Notes: a model not told the origin generated them from the sequence alone. 32,033 nt of DNA from Oscillospiraceae bacterium (GCA_031264545.1 JAISDV010000204.1:1-32033), one strand, 5' to 3'; shown: positions 1 to 8,167, numbered from the stretch's first letter. Numbers and translations: made by a program.

Positions 1-28
1 CTGAGTCTCAGGCAAGCTTTACAAACAG

Positions 29-60
29 CAAAGGGCCCCCTCTCACGAGGGGGTCCTTTG
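29..60. other. Strong hairpin at left edge
   Basis: A 14-bp inverted repeat (arms 29-42 and 47-60, loop TCAC, one G-T wobble) built on a GGGCCCCCTC-type arm. It may end a gene lying left of the window, but no T-run follows it on either strand, so its role as a terminator is unproven. Confidence 0.45.
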
Positions 61-114
61 CACCGCCCGTCCCGCGGCGCTTCACGCTAAAAATTCAGGT
101 TCTTACTATTTTCA

Positions 115-143
115 TTGTTGAAACGGCAAAAATTGTGTATGAT
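115..143 (+). promoter_or_regulatory. Promoter for the BRO/DinD-like gene
   Basis: TTGTTG (115-120), 17-nt spacer, TATGAT (138-143), placed 28 bases ahead of the GTG start at 172. The -35 box matches only partly. No LexA-type GAAC-N4-GTTC box was seen nearby. Confidence 0.5.
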
Positions 144-171
144 ATTGAGGGCTTGAAGGAGGCGTTTACCT

Positions 172-1041
172 GTGGCGGACAATAATAAAATTCAATTATT
201 TGAAGATCGGCGCATACGCACTGCATGGGACGAGGAAAAAGAGGAATGGTACTTTTCCGTCGTCGACGTGGTCGAGGTACTGACCGGCACTGAGAACCCG
301 CGCCGTTATTGGAGTGACCTGAAACGGAAGCTGAAAGCTGAGGGAAGTCAACTGTACGATGAAATCGTACAGTTGAGAATGACAGCTGAAGACGGTAAAA
401 AGCGGTTTACAGACGCCGCCGACACGGAACAGCTTTTGCGGATCATCCAATCCATCCCGTCGCCGAAAGCGGAGCCGCTGAAAAGGTGGCTCGCCGCCGT
501 GGGGCGCGCGCGTATCGAGGAAACGATCGACCCCGAGCAAGCGATCGACCGCGCTGTTGAAATATACTTAAAAAAGGGCTATAGCGAGGACTGGATACAC
601 CAGCGGCTTTTAACGATCCGTATCCGCAATGACCTCACCGCCGAATGGCAGAAACGCGGCGTTCAGAAAGGCGCGGAATACGCCATATTGACCGACGAAA
701 TAACAAAGGCTTGGGCAGGCATAAACACGCGGCAGTATAAGACCCTTAAAGGCTTGAAAAAAGAGAACCTGCGCGACAATATGAGCGATTTGGAGCTTGT
801 ATTGACCATGCTCGCGGAAGCCACGACGACCGAAATTTCAAAAACCGTCAAGCCGGAAAGCTTTGAGGAAAATCAGCGGACAGCGCGGCGCGGCGGCAGG
901 ATCGCCGGAAACGCCCGCCGCGAGATCGAAGCCGACACGGGCAAGCCCGTTATCACGGAAAAGAACGCCGCGCAGCTCAATACGCTCGTTACGGATATGA
1001 TAGAGGACACGGTCGGCGGCTCCGGCGGGGACGAAAAATAG
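172..1041 (+). CDS. BRO/DinD-like protein (phage-type antirepressor family)
   Basis: A 289-aa soluble protein. Residues about 10-115 match the Bro-N domain of phage antirepressors and DinD-type proteins: an RRIRTAWDEE start, a WYFSVVDVVEVLTG segment, then a WSDLKRKL segment. The rest is charged and helical with no catalytic motif I recognise. The start is GTG at 172, supported by AAGGAGG at 156-162 with 9-nt spacing. The gene stands alone with its own promoter and a hairpin overlapping its stop codon. Bro-N proteins are commonly phage or mobile-element genes that bind DNA or regulators; the exact role here is unknown. The adjacent toxin-antitoxin unit supports an accessory region. Confidence 0.75.
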   Translation: MADNNKIQLFEDRRIRTAWDEEKEEWYFSVVDVVEVLTGTENPRRYWSDLKRKLKAEGSQLYDEIVQLRMTAEDGKKRFTDAADTEQLLRIIQSIPSPKAEPLKRWLAAVGRARIEETIDPEQAIDRAVEIYLKKGYSEDWIHQRLLTIRIRNDLTAEWQKRGVQKGAEYAILTDEITKAWAGINTRQYKTLKGLKKENLRDNMSDLELVLTMLAEATTTEISKTVKPESFEENQRTARRGGRIAGNARREIEADTGKPVITEKNAAQLNTLVTDMIEDTVGGSGGDEK

Positions 1042-1061
1042 TTTCGCAGAAACTATTTTTT
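1034..1061 (+). terminator. Intrinsic terminator overlapping the BRO-like stop codon
   Basis: A perfect 12-bp stem (1034-1045 with 1049-1060, loop GCA) runs into a T-run (1056-1061). The TAG stop codon (1039-1041) lies inside the left arm, so a ribosome finishing the gene would cover part of the hairpin. Confidence 0.75.
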
Positions 1062-1388
1062 ACGCGCAAGTGCGCACTATGTACGCACACACCGTTATTA
1101 TACCCTCAACTTCCGAATTTATCATGATATCGTTTCGCGATTTGTCATAATTTTGATTCCGGATTTATATTATTTTTTGATTTGGTGCAGATATAATAAT
1201 CCCCAAAAACACGCGCATCAGCATGCGAGTTATCCCTTAAATGGTTAAGCTTATTCTCTTTTATGCAGCATGATAAGATAGAAGTGTAAATAATAAAAGA
1301 AGAATTTGTAAAATATATTTACACACAGTGTTGTATTGTTGGTGCAGATATGCTATAATGATTCCAGAAAAAAGAAAGGAGCCGGATC
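1042..1388. other. AT-rich intergenic region with a duplicated operator-like motif
   Basis: These 347 bases hold no credible gene. They contain a GTGCGCAC-core repeat (1062-1077), then AT-rich DNA with two exact copies of TTGGTGCAGATAT at 1182-1194 and 1339-1351. Each copy overlaps or abuts a TATAAT hexamer (1192-1197 and 1354-1359). Only the second hexamer has a recognisable -35 partner. Confidence 0.6.
1331..1359 (+). promoter_or_regulatory. Promoter of the toxin-antitoxin operon
   Basis: TTGTAT (1331-1336), 17-nt spacer, TATAAT (1354-1359), with an extended -10 TG at 1351-1352. It lies 29 bases before the antitoxin ATG. The repeat TTGGTGCAGATAT sits in the spacer and is a likely operator for autorepression by the HTH antitoxin. 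Confidence 0.75.
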
Positions 1389-2108
1389 ATGAGCGGCAGC
1401 TTGTCAAATCATATTGAACAGGCGCGTTTGGCGCGCGGATATACGCAGGAGCAGGTGGCTCACGCTATAGGCGTTAGCCGTCCTACCTATATCAATATCG
1501 AGTCTGGTAAAAAAGAGCTTACAGTCCGTCAGGCGGAAGCCTTGTCTTCCATGCTGAGAATTAATATGGATGACATACTGGGCGTGGCCGACGGAACATC
1601 CGTATTTTCTGATATTCTTAAGTCTACCGAAAAATATAAGCAAATGATTCTAAACGCGCTAAAATATGGCGCCGGCGAAGATGGTAAGATTACTAAAACG
1701 AAACTTGCTAAATTGGTCTATCTGGCAGACTTCATCTGGTATTATCTCAACGCATCGCCAATGTCCGGCATGACGTACCGCAAACTGCCGCGCGGGCCTG
1801 TTGCGGACGTGTATTTCCGGGCCTTAGACGAATTAGAGGAAGACGGCACAATTATCCGCGAGCCAAAGGGAAATGCGATTCTGTTCTCTCTCATAGAAAA
1901 GGAGGCCCCTTCCGGCAGCTTGTCAGACGAGGAGCTTAAGCTTATAGAAAAGATTGGGACGGCGTGGCGCGGTAAGTCTACCGACGATATTGTGAACTTT
2001 ACACGTGAGCAGTTACCCTGGCAGATTTGCAGAGATGGTGAAGTCATTCCATACGGTCTGATTACTCAGGAAGAGCCTGAGCGTGTCTATGGAACGATTC
2101 AATTATAG
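1389..2108 (+). CDS. HTH-Panacea antitoxin
   Basis: A 239-aa protein with two domains. Residues 7-60 are an XRE/Cro-type helix-turn-helix (ARGYTQEQVAHAIGVSRPTY). Residues about 85-195 match the Panacea (SocA-like, DUF4065) domain: KLAKLVYLADF, then a YRKLPRGPV segment. Panacea domains are known as antitoxin modules that neutralise many unrelated toxins; the HTH probably represses the operon. ATG at 1389 is preceded by AAAGGAG (1375-1381). The 3' end overlaps the next gene by 26 bases, the usual arrangement for coupled antitoxin-toxin translation. The gene is visibly more AT-rich than the housekeeping genes, consistent with horizontal transfer. Confidence 0.85.
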   Translation: MSGSLSNHIEQARLARGYTQEQVAHAIGVSRPTYINIESGKKELTVRQAEALSSMLRINMDDILGVADGTSVFSDILKSTEKYKQMILNALKYGAGEDGKITKTKLAKLVYLADFIWYYLNASPMSGMTYRKLPRGPVADVYFRALDELEEDGTIIREPKGNAILFSLIEKEAPSGSLSDEELKLIEKIGTAWRGKSTDDIVNFTREQLPWQICRDGEVIPYGLITQEEPERVYGTIQL

Positions 2109-2490
2109 GGTTCGGATTGAGCCTTTTGCGGAAAGGCATTACATTAAGAAATTCCAAAAAGCGTATAAAGAGAAGTGGCTTGCTACTGAGCGAACACTTA
2201 TCGCAGTCTGTGAGCGCATAGACAACATGCTGCAGTATAATCGTGCCGATCTTATATCAAACGCCGGTTGTTATAAGTTGGTTAAACTTGATTTTGCTGT
2301 CGAGGGTACTCGCATGTCGCCGAAAGCTTCCGGCAATAGGTGCATTTTGACCGTCGATGAGGATACACGGGAAGTAAAGATACTGCTTGTCTATTCAAAA
2401 AATGAAATTTCTTCACCAAATGAGGCGCAAAAGTGGAAAAGCATTATCAAGGGTGAGTATAGAGAGCTTGCTGAACGCTTTAGTCTGTAG
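2083..2490 (+). CDS. RelE/ParE-like toxin paired with the Panacea antitoxin
   Basis: A 135-aa basic protein. The C-terminal half has the beta-strand pattern of RelE/ParE-fold toxins: a KLVKLDF segment, then CILTVDEDTREVKILLVYSK, followed by a terminal helix with WKSIIKGEY. RelE-fold toxins usually cleave mRNA on the ribosome, or act on gyrase in the ParE branch; which applies here cannot be told. The start is either GTG at 2083 (AGGAAGAG at 2068-2075, 7-nt spacing) or ATG at 2089. Both lie inside the antitoxin gene, so translation is coupled. The family call rests on fold pattern and on context. Confidence 0.65.
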   Translation: MSMERFNYRVRIEPFAERHYIKKFQKAYKEKWLATERTLIAVCERIDNMLQYNRADLISNAGCYKLVKLDFAVEGTRMSPKASGNRCILTVDEDTREVKILLVYSKNEISSPNEAQKWKSIIKGEYRELAERFSL

Positions 2491-2630
2491 TGTTGTATCC
2501 TGCTGGTTTAGAACCTGCATGCATAAACGCTTTTAACGATCCGTATCCGTATTAAAACCTCCTCTCAGTGAAAAAGCGACCCCTCCAAAACGCAGGACCG
2601 CCCTTTGGTTTTAGAACTTGTATTCATCGC
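2491..2630. repeat. Repeat-rich junction between the accessory patch and core genes
   Basis: A 140-base gap between two convergent genes. It holds a 21-base exact copy (2529-2549) of an internal stretch of the BRO-like gene (606-626), plus two copies of the AGAACCTGNAT-type motif (2510-2520 exact; 2613-2623 with one change). No clear terminator was found for either gene. Confidence 0.6.
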
Positions 2631-3479
2631 TCACTCCCTGAAATGCACGTGGCTGTTGATATGGTCGATGCAGAAGCAATGGTAGCCCGCGCATCTGGAG
2701 CAGAAGCGGAATTCCAGCTCAGGATGATCCCTGTCCGTTCTGCCGCAGACCTCGCACTTGCGGCTATAGGGCTTACTGGCCTGCTCCCGGGCGTACTGCC
2801 GCGCCGCGTTTTTGAAGTCGACGGTCTTCTGCCGCTGCTTCACCGACGACGGGCTGAGCTTATCGAACAGCCAGCCGCCGCAGAACAGCAGATAGTTGAG
2901 CACCGCGACGACAGGAAGAAGGTTCACCGGAAAAGGCCTGAAAATCACGGCAAACGCAAAAAAGGCGGCGTCTAAATAGGCCAGCCACTTGACCTTGACG
3001 GGGATGACGAAAAACAGCAGCACGACCGTATCGGGATAAAGCGTAGCGAAGGAAAAGAACATGGAAAGGTTGATATAGGACGCGGTGATATCGATGCCCG
3101 ACCCCCTGACCAGCCACATCAGCGTGCCGTAAAGGATGTTGAGCAGCATGCCGATAAGGTAGTAGATCGTAAACTTGCCCGAGCCCCACCGCCGTTCCAG
3201 CGCGCTTCCGATCCAGTAATAGAAATAAAGCGCGATCAGCAGCCAAAAGCCGTCCTGCTCGGGAATAAGCACAAAGCTCAGCAGCCGCCAGACCTCTCCC
3301 CTGGTGAAAATAAACTCCGCGTTGAACGTAAGCAGCGGCCGCAGCATGCTTGTCGTGTCCATAATGCCGAATAACCAGACGACCGCATTCCCGATGACGA
3401 TATAAAGCATCAGGTTCGGTAGTCCAAAACGTGGGTGCGTCAGGCAGAAGCGGTCGATCCGCCGCATAATGCGCTTCAT
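2631..3479 (-). CDS. Rhomboid-fold membrane protein with C-terminal zinc-binding tail
   Basis: A 282-aa protein with about six hydrophobic segments (residues 24-40, 66-90, 103-124, 138-160, 166-182, 188-204) and a hydrophilic tail. The RGEVWRLLSFVLIP segment at 60-73 is typical of rhomboid/derlin-type membrane folds, as is the later TLYPDTVVLLFFVIPVKVKW stretch. The GxSG catalytic motif is absent (NLSM at 137-140), so it is probably not a protease. The tail has CxxC at 242-245, CxxC at 260-263, then C268, C270, H273 and H277, which could bind one or two zinc ions. ATG at 3479 is preceded by GGAGGG. It is a single gene divergent from metK; its partner is unknown. Confidence 0.7.
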   Translation of the reverse strand: MKRIMRRIDRFCLTHPRFGLPNLMLYIVIGNAVVWLFGIMDTTSMLRPLLTFNAEFIFTRGEVWRLLSFVLIPEQDGFWLLIALYFYYWIGSALERRWGSGKFTIYYLIGMLLNILYGTLMWLVRGSGIDITASYINLSMFFSFATLYPDTVVLLFFVIPVKVKWLAYLDAAFFAFAVIFRPFPVNLLPVVAVLNYLLFCGGWLFDKLSPSSVKQRQKTVDFKNAARQYAREQASKPYSRKCEVCGRTDRDHPELEFRFCSRCAGYHCFCIDHINSHVHFRE

Positions 3480-3816
3480 AGCGTCGGTCCCTCCGATCGG
3501 AAGTGGTCTTGCTCCGGGTAATAAGATGATACCCTTTTTTTGCCCGGGTGTCTATGATATTTTTGTAAATTCAGCCATTACGGCTGCCAAAAGACATGAG
3601 GCAGACGCCAAGCCGGACCAAACCGGGCGACCGAATTCGGACTTTGAAATATTATGCTTTAAGTCCGGGCGCAAATATGCTATGATAGCTTAACGTTGTA
3701 TCCGTACCGGCGGGGCCGGCGGACGGGATACGCGTTCCGCCCGCCGCTGTGCGAGCATGATATATGGAAGGTACAGCTCCCGGCAAATGACCGACAGAGA
3801 CGAAAAGAGGCAGGCT
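3480..3816. promoter_or_regulatory. Divergent region with the metK promoter and a GC-rich leader hairpin
   Basis: These 337 bases separate the rhomboid-like gene from metK. An extended -10 TGCTATGAT (3678-3686) with a weak TTTAAG at -35 (3658-3663) probably drives metK. Downstream, a GC-rich hairpin forms between GTATCC at 3698-3703 and GGATAC at 3726-3731, with an inner CCGGC/GCCGG stem. I do not find the conserved core of a SAM-I riboswitch. There is an in-frame ATG at 3757 with no ribosome site; the metK start at 3817 is preferred. Confidence 0.5.
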
Positions 3817-5016
3817 ATGCGCAGAAATTACACAAACAGGGTTTTCACCTCCGAATCCGTTACGGAGGGGCATCCGGACAAAATGTGCGATCAGATATCC
3901 GACGCCGTTCTGGATACGATCATTGAAAAAGACAAAAAGGCGCGCGTCGCCTGTGAATGCATAACAACGACCGGCATGGTCGCGGTCTTCGGTGAGATCA
4001 CGACGGACTGCTATGTGGACATTCCCGCCATTGTGCGCAAAACCGTCCGCGAGATCGGCTATGACAACCCGGAATACGGCTTTGACTGTAAAACCTGTGC
4101 GGTGCTCAGCTCAATCGACGAGCAAAGCCCGGATATTGCCCTCGGCGTCGACCATGCGCTCGAAGCCAGGTCGGGCGAGGCCGACTACGACGGCGCGGAT
4201 ACCGGCGCCGGTGACCAGGGTATGATGTTCGGCTTCGCCTGCGACGAGACGCCGGAGCTGATGCCCGCGCCGATTTCCCTGGCGCATAAGCTCTCCCGCC
4301 GCCTTGCCGAGCTTCGCAAATCCGGTGAGCTGAACTGGCTGCGGCCGGACGGCAAAACGCAGGTCACCGTACAATACGGTGCGGACGGCGCCGTCGAGCG
4401 CGTTCCCGCCGTCGTCGTCTCCGCTCAGCACGGCCCCGATGCGGACATCGGCGTTCTGCGCGAGGCCGTCATGGAAACCGTGATAAAGCCCGTCATCCCC
4501 GCGGGACTCATCGACGGGAATACGAAATTCTTCATCAACCCCACCGGCCGCTTCGTCGTCGGCGGGCCCGTCGGCGATTCCGGCCTGACCGGGCGCAAGA
4601 TCATCGTCGACACCTACGGCGGCTACGCCTGTCACGGCGGCGGCTGCTTCTCCGGAAAGGACCCCACCAAGGTTGACCGGAGCGCCGCCTATATGGCGCG
4701 CTATGTTGCCAAGAACCTTGTCGCCGCCGGTCTGGCCAGCCGGTGCCAGATCGAGCTCGCCTACGCGATCGGGGTCGCAAGCCCCGTCTCCGTCGTGGTC
4801 GACACGCAGGGCACAGGCCGTATCCCCGACGAGCGCATCGCTGAAATCGTATCCGTCTGCTTCGACCTGCGGCCGGCAAGGATCATCAAAAAGCTCGACC
4901 TGCTGCGTCCGATCTACCGGCAGCTTGCGGCCTACGGGCATTTCGGCCGGACGGATATCGACCTGCCCTGGGAGCGCACGGACCTGTCCGAGGTCCTGCG
5001 CGAACGCGCAAGATGA
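3817..5016 (+). CDS. metK: S-adenosylmethionine synthase
   Basis: Methionine adenosyltransferase makes SAM from methionine and ATP in the cytoplasm. At 399 aa it matches the usual family length of about 395. The signatures are GHPDK at 18-22, GAGDQG at 130-135 (ATP-binding), and the [16 protein letters not shown] loop around 274-289, where the more common alanine is cysteine at 277. The start at 3817 is chosen because AAAAGAGG (3803-3810) lies 6 bases upstream and the protein then begins like other MetK proteins; the in-frame ATG at 3757 lacks a ribosome site. SAM supplies the downstream methyltransferase RlmB and the radical-SAM enzymes in this window. Confidence 0.96.
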   Translation: MRRNYTNRVFTSESVTEGHPDKMCDQISDAVLDTIIEKDKKARVACECITTTGMVAVFGEITTDCYVDIPAIVRKTVREIGYDNPEYGFDCKTCAVLSSIDEQSPDIALGVDHALEARSGEADYDGADTGAGDQGMMFGFACDETPELMPAPISLAHKLSRRLAELRKSGELNWLRPDGKTQVTVQYGADGAVERVPAVVVSAQHGPDADIGVLREAVMETVIKPVIPAGLIDGNTKFFINPTGRFVVGGPVGDSGLTGRKIIVDTYGGYACHGGGCFSGKDPTKVDRSAAYMARYVAKNLVAAGLASRCQIELAYAIGVASPVSVVVDTQGTGRIPDERIAEIVSVCFDLRPARIIKKLDLLRPIYRQLAAYGHFGRTDIDLPWERTDLSEVLRERAR

Positions 5017-5043
5017 CCGAAAAAACGGGCTTGGAGATATCCG

Positions 5044-5796
5044 ATGGATTTTGAAAACGACCGCGAGGACCTGATCGAGGGGCGAAACGCCGTTATCGAG
5101 GCGCTCCGCGCAGGCAGAACAATCGACAAAATATTTATTCAGAAGGGCGAGACGGACAAGACCCTCGGACATATCGCCTCGAAAGCGCGGGACGCCGGCG
5201 TCGTCGTGGTCGACGCGGATAAAAGAAAGCTCGACGCACTGAGCAAGACGCACGCGCATCAGGGTGTCGTCGCGCTGACCGCTGTGCGGGAATACTGCAC
5301 TGTCGCGGACCTTCTGGCAACCGCCGCCGTGCGGAACGAGCCGCCTTTCATCGTCGCCTGCGACGAGCTGAGCGACCCGCATAATCTCGGTGCGGTCATC
5401 CGGACGGCTGAGGCCGCCGGCGTCCACGGCATCGTCATTCCCAAGCGGCGCAGCGCCGGACTGACCGCCATCGTCGGCAAAACGAGCGCGGGGGCGGCCG
5501 AGCACATGGCGGTCGCGCGCGTAGCGAATCTCAGCGCCGCGCTGCGCGAGCTGAAAGAGGCCGGGGTCTGGATATTCGGCGCCGCGGCGGAGGGCGCAAG
5601 CCCGCTCTGGAAAACCGATCTGAAAGGGCCGGTCTGTCTCGTTATCGGTTCCGAGGGCAGCGGCATTTCAAGGCTTATTCGGGAAAATTGCGATTTTCTC
5701 GTGCGCATCCCCATGAAGGGTCAAATCTCCTCCCTCAACGCGAGTACGGCGGCGGCTGTCCTCATCTATGAGGCCTTGCGCCAGCGGGGCGTTTAG
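5044..5796 (+). CDS. rlmB: 23S rRNA (guanosine-2'-O-)-methyltransferase, TrmH/SpoU family
   Basis: A 250-aa SPOUT-fold enzyme that transfers a methyl group from SAM to a ribose 2'-OH in rRNA. Residues 8-80 form the SpoU substrate-binding domain (LIEGRNAVIEAL). The knot domain carries motif 1 at 111-121 (DPHNLGAVIRT, catalytic arginine at 120), motif 2 at 200-208 (VIGSEGSGI pattern) and motif 3 at 222-240 (IPMKG, then SLNASTAAAVL). The target is inferred from the family; G2251 is standard for RlmB, but other TrmH-like activities are possible. ATG at 5044 has GGAG 7 bases upstream. It lies 27 bases after metK and is probably cotranscribed. Confidence 0.9.
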   Translation: MDFENDREDLIEGRNAVIEALRAGRTIDKIFIQKGETDKTLGHIASKARDAGVVVVDADKRKLDALSKTHAHQGVVALTAVREYCTVADLLATAAVRNEPPFIVACDELSDPHNLGAVIRTAEAAGVHGIVIPKRRSAGLTAIVGKTSAGAAEHMAVARVANLSAALRELKEAGVWIFGAAAEGASPLWKTDLKGPVCLVIGSEGSGISRLIRENCDFLVRIPMKGQISSLNASTAAAVLIYEALRQRGV

Positions 5797-5862
5797 CGAC
5801 CGGTCCGTCAATAATCCGACGACCGTCCGCTTCGGGACGGAAGTTGCACATCAGGGTGCGAT

Positions 5863-8103
5863 ATGGATAATTTTACCTACGAAAAGAATAGCGATCCGGA
5901 AGACAGCGCCGAGCTTTCCGTCGATTCCATTCTGGCCGAGTTTAAGGCGGAAGAGCAGGTTGAGGCGCTTATCGGAGGCGCGGTCTCGGAAGCTGCGGCC
6001 GTCTCAGTCACAGAAGCCGCTGTTTCCGCCGCCACCGGTGAGTCCGCCGCGGATTTCACCGCGCCGCAGCCGGAGTCCGCTCAGGCCGGGACGGATTTTT
6101 CTCTTGACGATTTGCTGGAGGACGCCAGATATTATGAGCCCGATGCTCCGGGCGACGTGCAGGCGCGGGGCACGGACAGACGCGCCGCCGCGCCGCCGGC
6201 GGACGGGACTGCCACAGTCATTTTTGAGAAGATCCCAAGGACGGATGAGGACGCGGTCTGGGCGGAGAGTTCGGAAGCTGCCCGGGAGCGGGATAAATAT
6301 GCGCCGCGCCGCGAATACGCCCTGCCGGAGGACGGTGAGGATGCTGGGCCCGCCGCGCGGGAAGGCGGCGTTAACCCGCTGATCACCCTCATCGCCGCAG
6401 CCTCGGCAAAACGCGCGGAAAAGCGCCGGACAGAGCGGGCACGGAAGGCGCGGGAGGAAAAGGGCCTTCCGCCCGAAATGCGCCCGGAAAAGGCGGCTCT
6501 GCTTTATATGGATCAGGCCGCCGCCATTCGCCTGCGGCTGCTGCTCTCGGTTTTTCTCAGCCTTACGCTCGTCTGGCTGAGCTACGGCCTTCCCGCTATG
6601 GGCAGCCTCGGTTCCAGCGGCTATGTGCGGACGCTGGTTTGTCTGATACTGATGCTCGTTTCGATGGTCGTGGGGCTTGACATTGTAACGACAGGTCTTA
6701 TGACCCTGTTCGCCAAAAAGCCCGGTCCGGAATCCCTCGTTGTGCTGTCCTGCCTTTTTTCCGCGGCGGACGCGGCCTATATCCTCGTCTCCGGCAACAC
6801 GGCGGACGGACTGCCTTTCTGCGCCGTTTCCGCCCTCTCGCTCAGCTTTGCCCTCTGGGGCGCCTACCTGAACTGCCGTAGCTTTGTGCTGAGCTTCCAC
6901 ACCGCGGCGCTTGCGAAGTCCCCCTCGGTCATCCTCTCCGAGGAAGGCGGTGAGGCGTTCGGCCGCGTCCTCGTCAAGGTCCAGCGCCCTGTTACGGGCT
7001 TTGTGCGGAAGAGCGAAGAGGCGGACGTTTTTGAAAAGGCCTTCCGGCTCTTTTCGCCGCTGCTGATCGCCTTTGCGGCAATACTCAGCCTGTTCTGCTT
7101 CCTGGCCGGCAAGGGCTGCGACAATCTGACGCACACGCTCTCGGCGGCCTTTTCGGTCTGTGCGTCGTTTTCCGCCGTGTTCGGCTTTGCGCTGCCCTTC
7201 TATGTGCTCACAAAGCGGCTCGCGCGCAGCGGCGCGGCAGTCGCGGGCTACGCGGGCTGCTCCGAGCTGGGCAGGGTCAATCCGGTCGTCGTCAAGGACG
7301 GGGATATTTTCCCCATTCGGACGCTTTCCATCGCCAATGTGACGATACCCGAGGGCTTTTACCCGGATAAGGTCATCTCTTACACTGCCAGTATGGTTGC
7401 CGCCGCCGGAATGGGCATCGCCCCGGTTTTTACGGAGCTGATGAAGAAAAACGGCTGCAGCATGAAAAAGGTCGAGGATTTCGCCTGCCACGAGGGCGGC
7501 GGTATCATCGCGCGGATAAACGGCGACCGGGTTTATATCGGTTCATCGAGCTTTATGCAGCTCATGGGCATACGCGCCGACAAGGGCGCGGGCTCACAGA
7601 GCGCCGTGTACACCGCGATAAACGACGCGCCCGCCGGCATATTCGAGATAAATTACGTCCCGGTCTCGTCCGTTCAGCGGGGGCTCGTCACGCTCCTGCG
7701 CGGCAGCACGGAGCCGGTTTTCGCCGTAAGGGATTTTAATATCACGCCCCTGCTTGTCCGGCAGAAGTTTCGTCTGCCCAGAGAGAGCTACGACTTTCCC
7801 TCCTTTGCAGACCGCTATGCGATCTCTTCCGCAGAGACCGAGGCCGGCGGCAGCGTCGTCGCCATGTTCGCCCGCGGGGGCCTGAATGCCGTCGCCGGGC
7901 TGGTAAAGCGCGGCAAAGCGCTCTATAACGGGCTTCTGCTGTGCGCCGTGCTCTCGGTTCTCGGCGCGTTCGCGGGCCTGCTCCTGATGCTCTCGATGTG
8001 CTGGACCGGGGCCTACGGCTCAGCCGGCGTCACCAACGCAATCTCGTTCATGCTGCTCTGGCTGGTGCCGGTGCTTGTGATCGCCATCGGCCAGAGAAGA
8101 TAG
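5863..8103 (+). CDS. Membrane protein resembling a catalytically dead P1B-type ATPase
   Basis: A 746-aa protein. Residues 1-210 are acidic, Ala/Glu-rich and likely disordered. Eight membrane segments follow (about 223-243, 256-283, 289-312, 318-336, 397-416, 424-449, 689-711, 722-743). The spacing of membrane pairs and the large loop at 450-688 follow P1B-type ATPases: LPFYVLTKRLARSGAAVAGY, then NPVVVKDGDIF where VVFDKTGTLT is expected, so the phosphorylated Asp is Val477. Residues 545-570 (GGGIIARINGDRVYIG) fit the nucleotide-domain G-rich strand, and 583-625 (a YTAINDAPAGIFEI segment, then VFAVRDFN) fit the region before TGDN. The TGES, SEHP and GDGxND motifs are missing. It is probably non-catalytic. 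It may be cotranscribed with rlmB and ends at a terminator. Confidence 0.7.
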   Translation: MDNFTYEKNSDPEDSAELSVDSILAEFKAEEQVEALIGGAVSEAAAVSVTEAAVSAATGESAADFTAPQPESAQAGTDFSLDDLLEDARYYEPDAPGDVQARGTDRRAAAPPADGTATVIFEKIPRTDEDAVWAESSEAARERDKYAPRREYALPEDGEDAGPAAREGGVNPLITLIAAASAKRAEKRRTERARKAREEKGLPPEMRPEKAALLYMDQAAAIRLRLLLSVFLSLTLVWLSYGLPAMGSLGSSGYVRTLVCLILMLVSMVVGLDIVTTGLMTLFAKKPGPESLVVLSCLFSAADAAYILVSGNTADGLPFCAVSALSLSFALWGAYLNCRSFVLSFHTAALAKSPSVILSEEGGEAFGRVLVKVQRPVTGFVRKSEEADVFEKAFRLFSPLLIAFAAILSLFCFLAGKGCDNLTHTLSAAFSVCASFSAVFGFALPFYVLTKRLARSGAAVAGYAGCSELGRVNPVVVKDGDIFPIRTLSIANVTIPEGFYPDKVISYTASMVAAAGMGIAPVFTELMKKNGCSMKKVEDFACHEGGGIIARINGDRVYIGSSSFMQLMGIRADKGAGSQSAVYTAINDAPAGIFEINYVPVSSVQRGLVTLLRGSTEPVFAVRDFNITPLLVRQKFRLPRESYDFPSFADRYAISSAETEAGGSVVAMFARGGLNAVAGLVKRGKALYNGLLLCAVLSVLGAFAGLLLMLSMCWTGAYGSAGVTNAISFMLLWLVPVLVIAIGQRR

Positions 8104-8120
8104 ACCGTCCCGGCACGCCG

Positions 8121-8167
8121 GGGCAGCGGGCACGCCGAAGCTTCCGGCGGGTCCGCTGCCCTTTTTT
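8121..8167 (+). terminator. Intrinsic terminator after the pseudo-ATPase gene
   Basis: GC-rich stem (8121-8137 with 8145-8161) containing GGGCAGCGG paired with CCGCTGCCC, followed by TTTTTT (8162-8167). It closes the metK-rlmB-membrane protein unit. Confidence 0.85.

Noticed and set aside
2568-2975. Open frame of 135 codons on the plus strand
   Set aside because: It lies opposite the rhomboid-like gene, has no ribosome site and no recognisable domain. It is an antisense shadow of a GC-rich gene.
3540-3816. SAM riboswitch upstream of metK
   Set aside because: The conserved SAM-I core was not found. Only a GC-rich hairpin is visible, so no riboswitch is called.
4111-5505. Long antisense frame across metK and rlmB, with similar frames at 6004-7491 and 10871-11857
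   Set aside because: They lie opposite genes with clear motifs, lack ribosome sites and cross gene borders. All are shadows.
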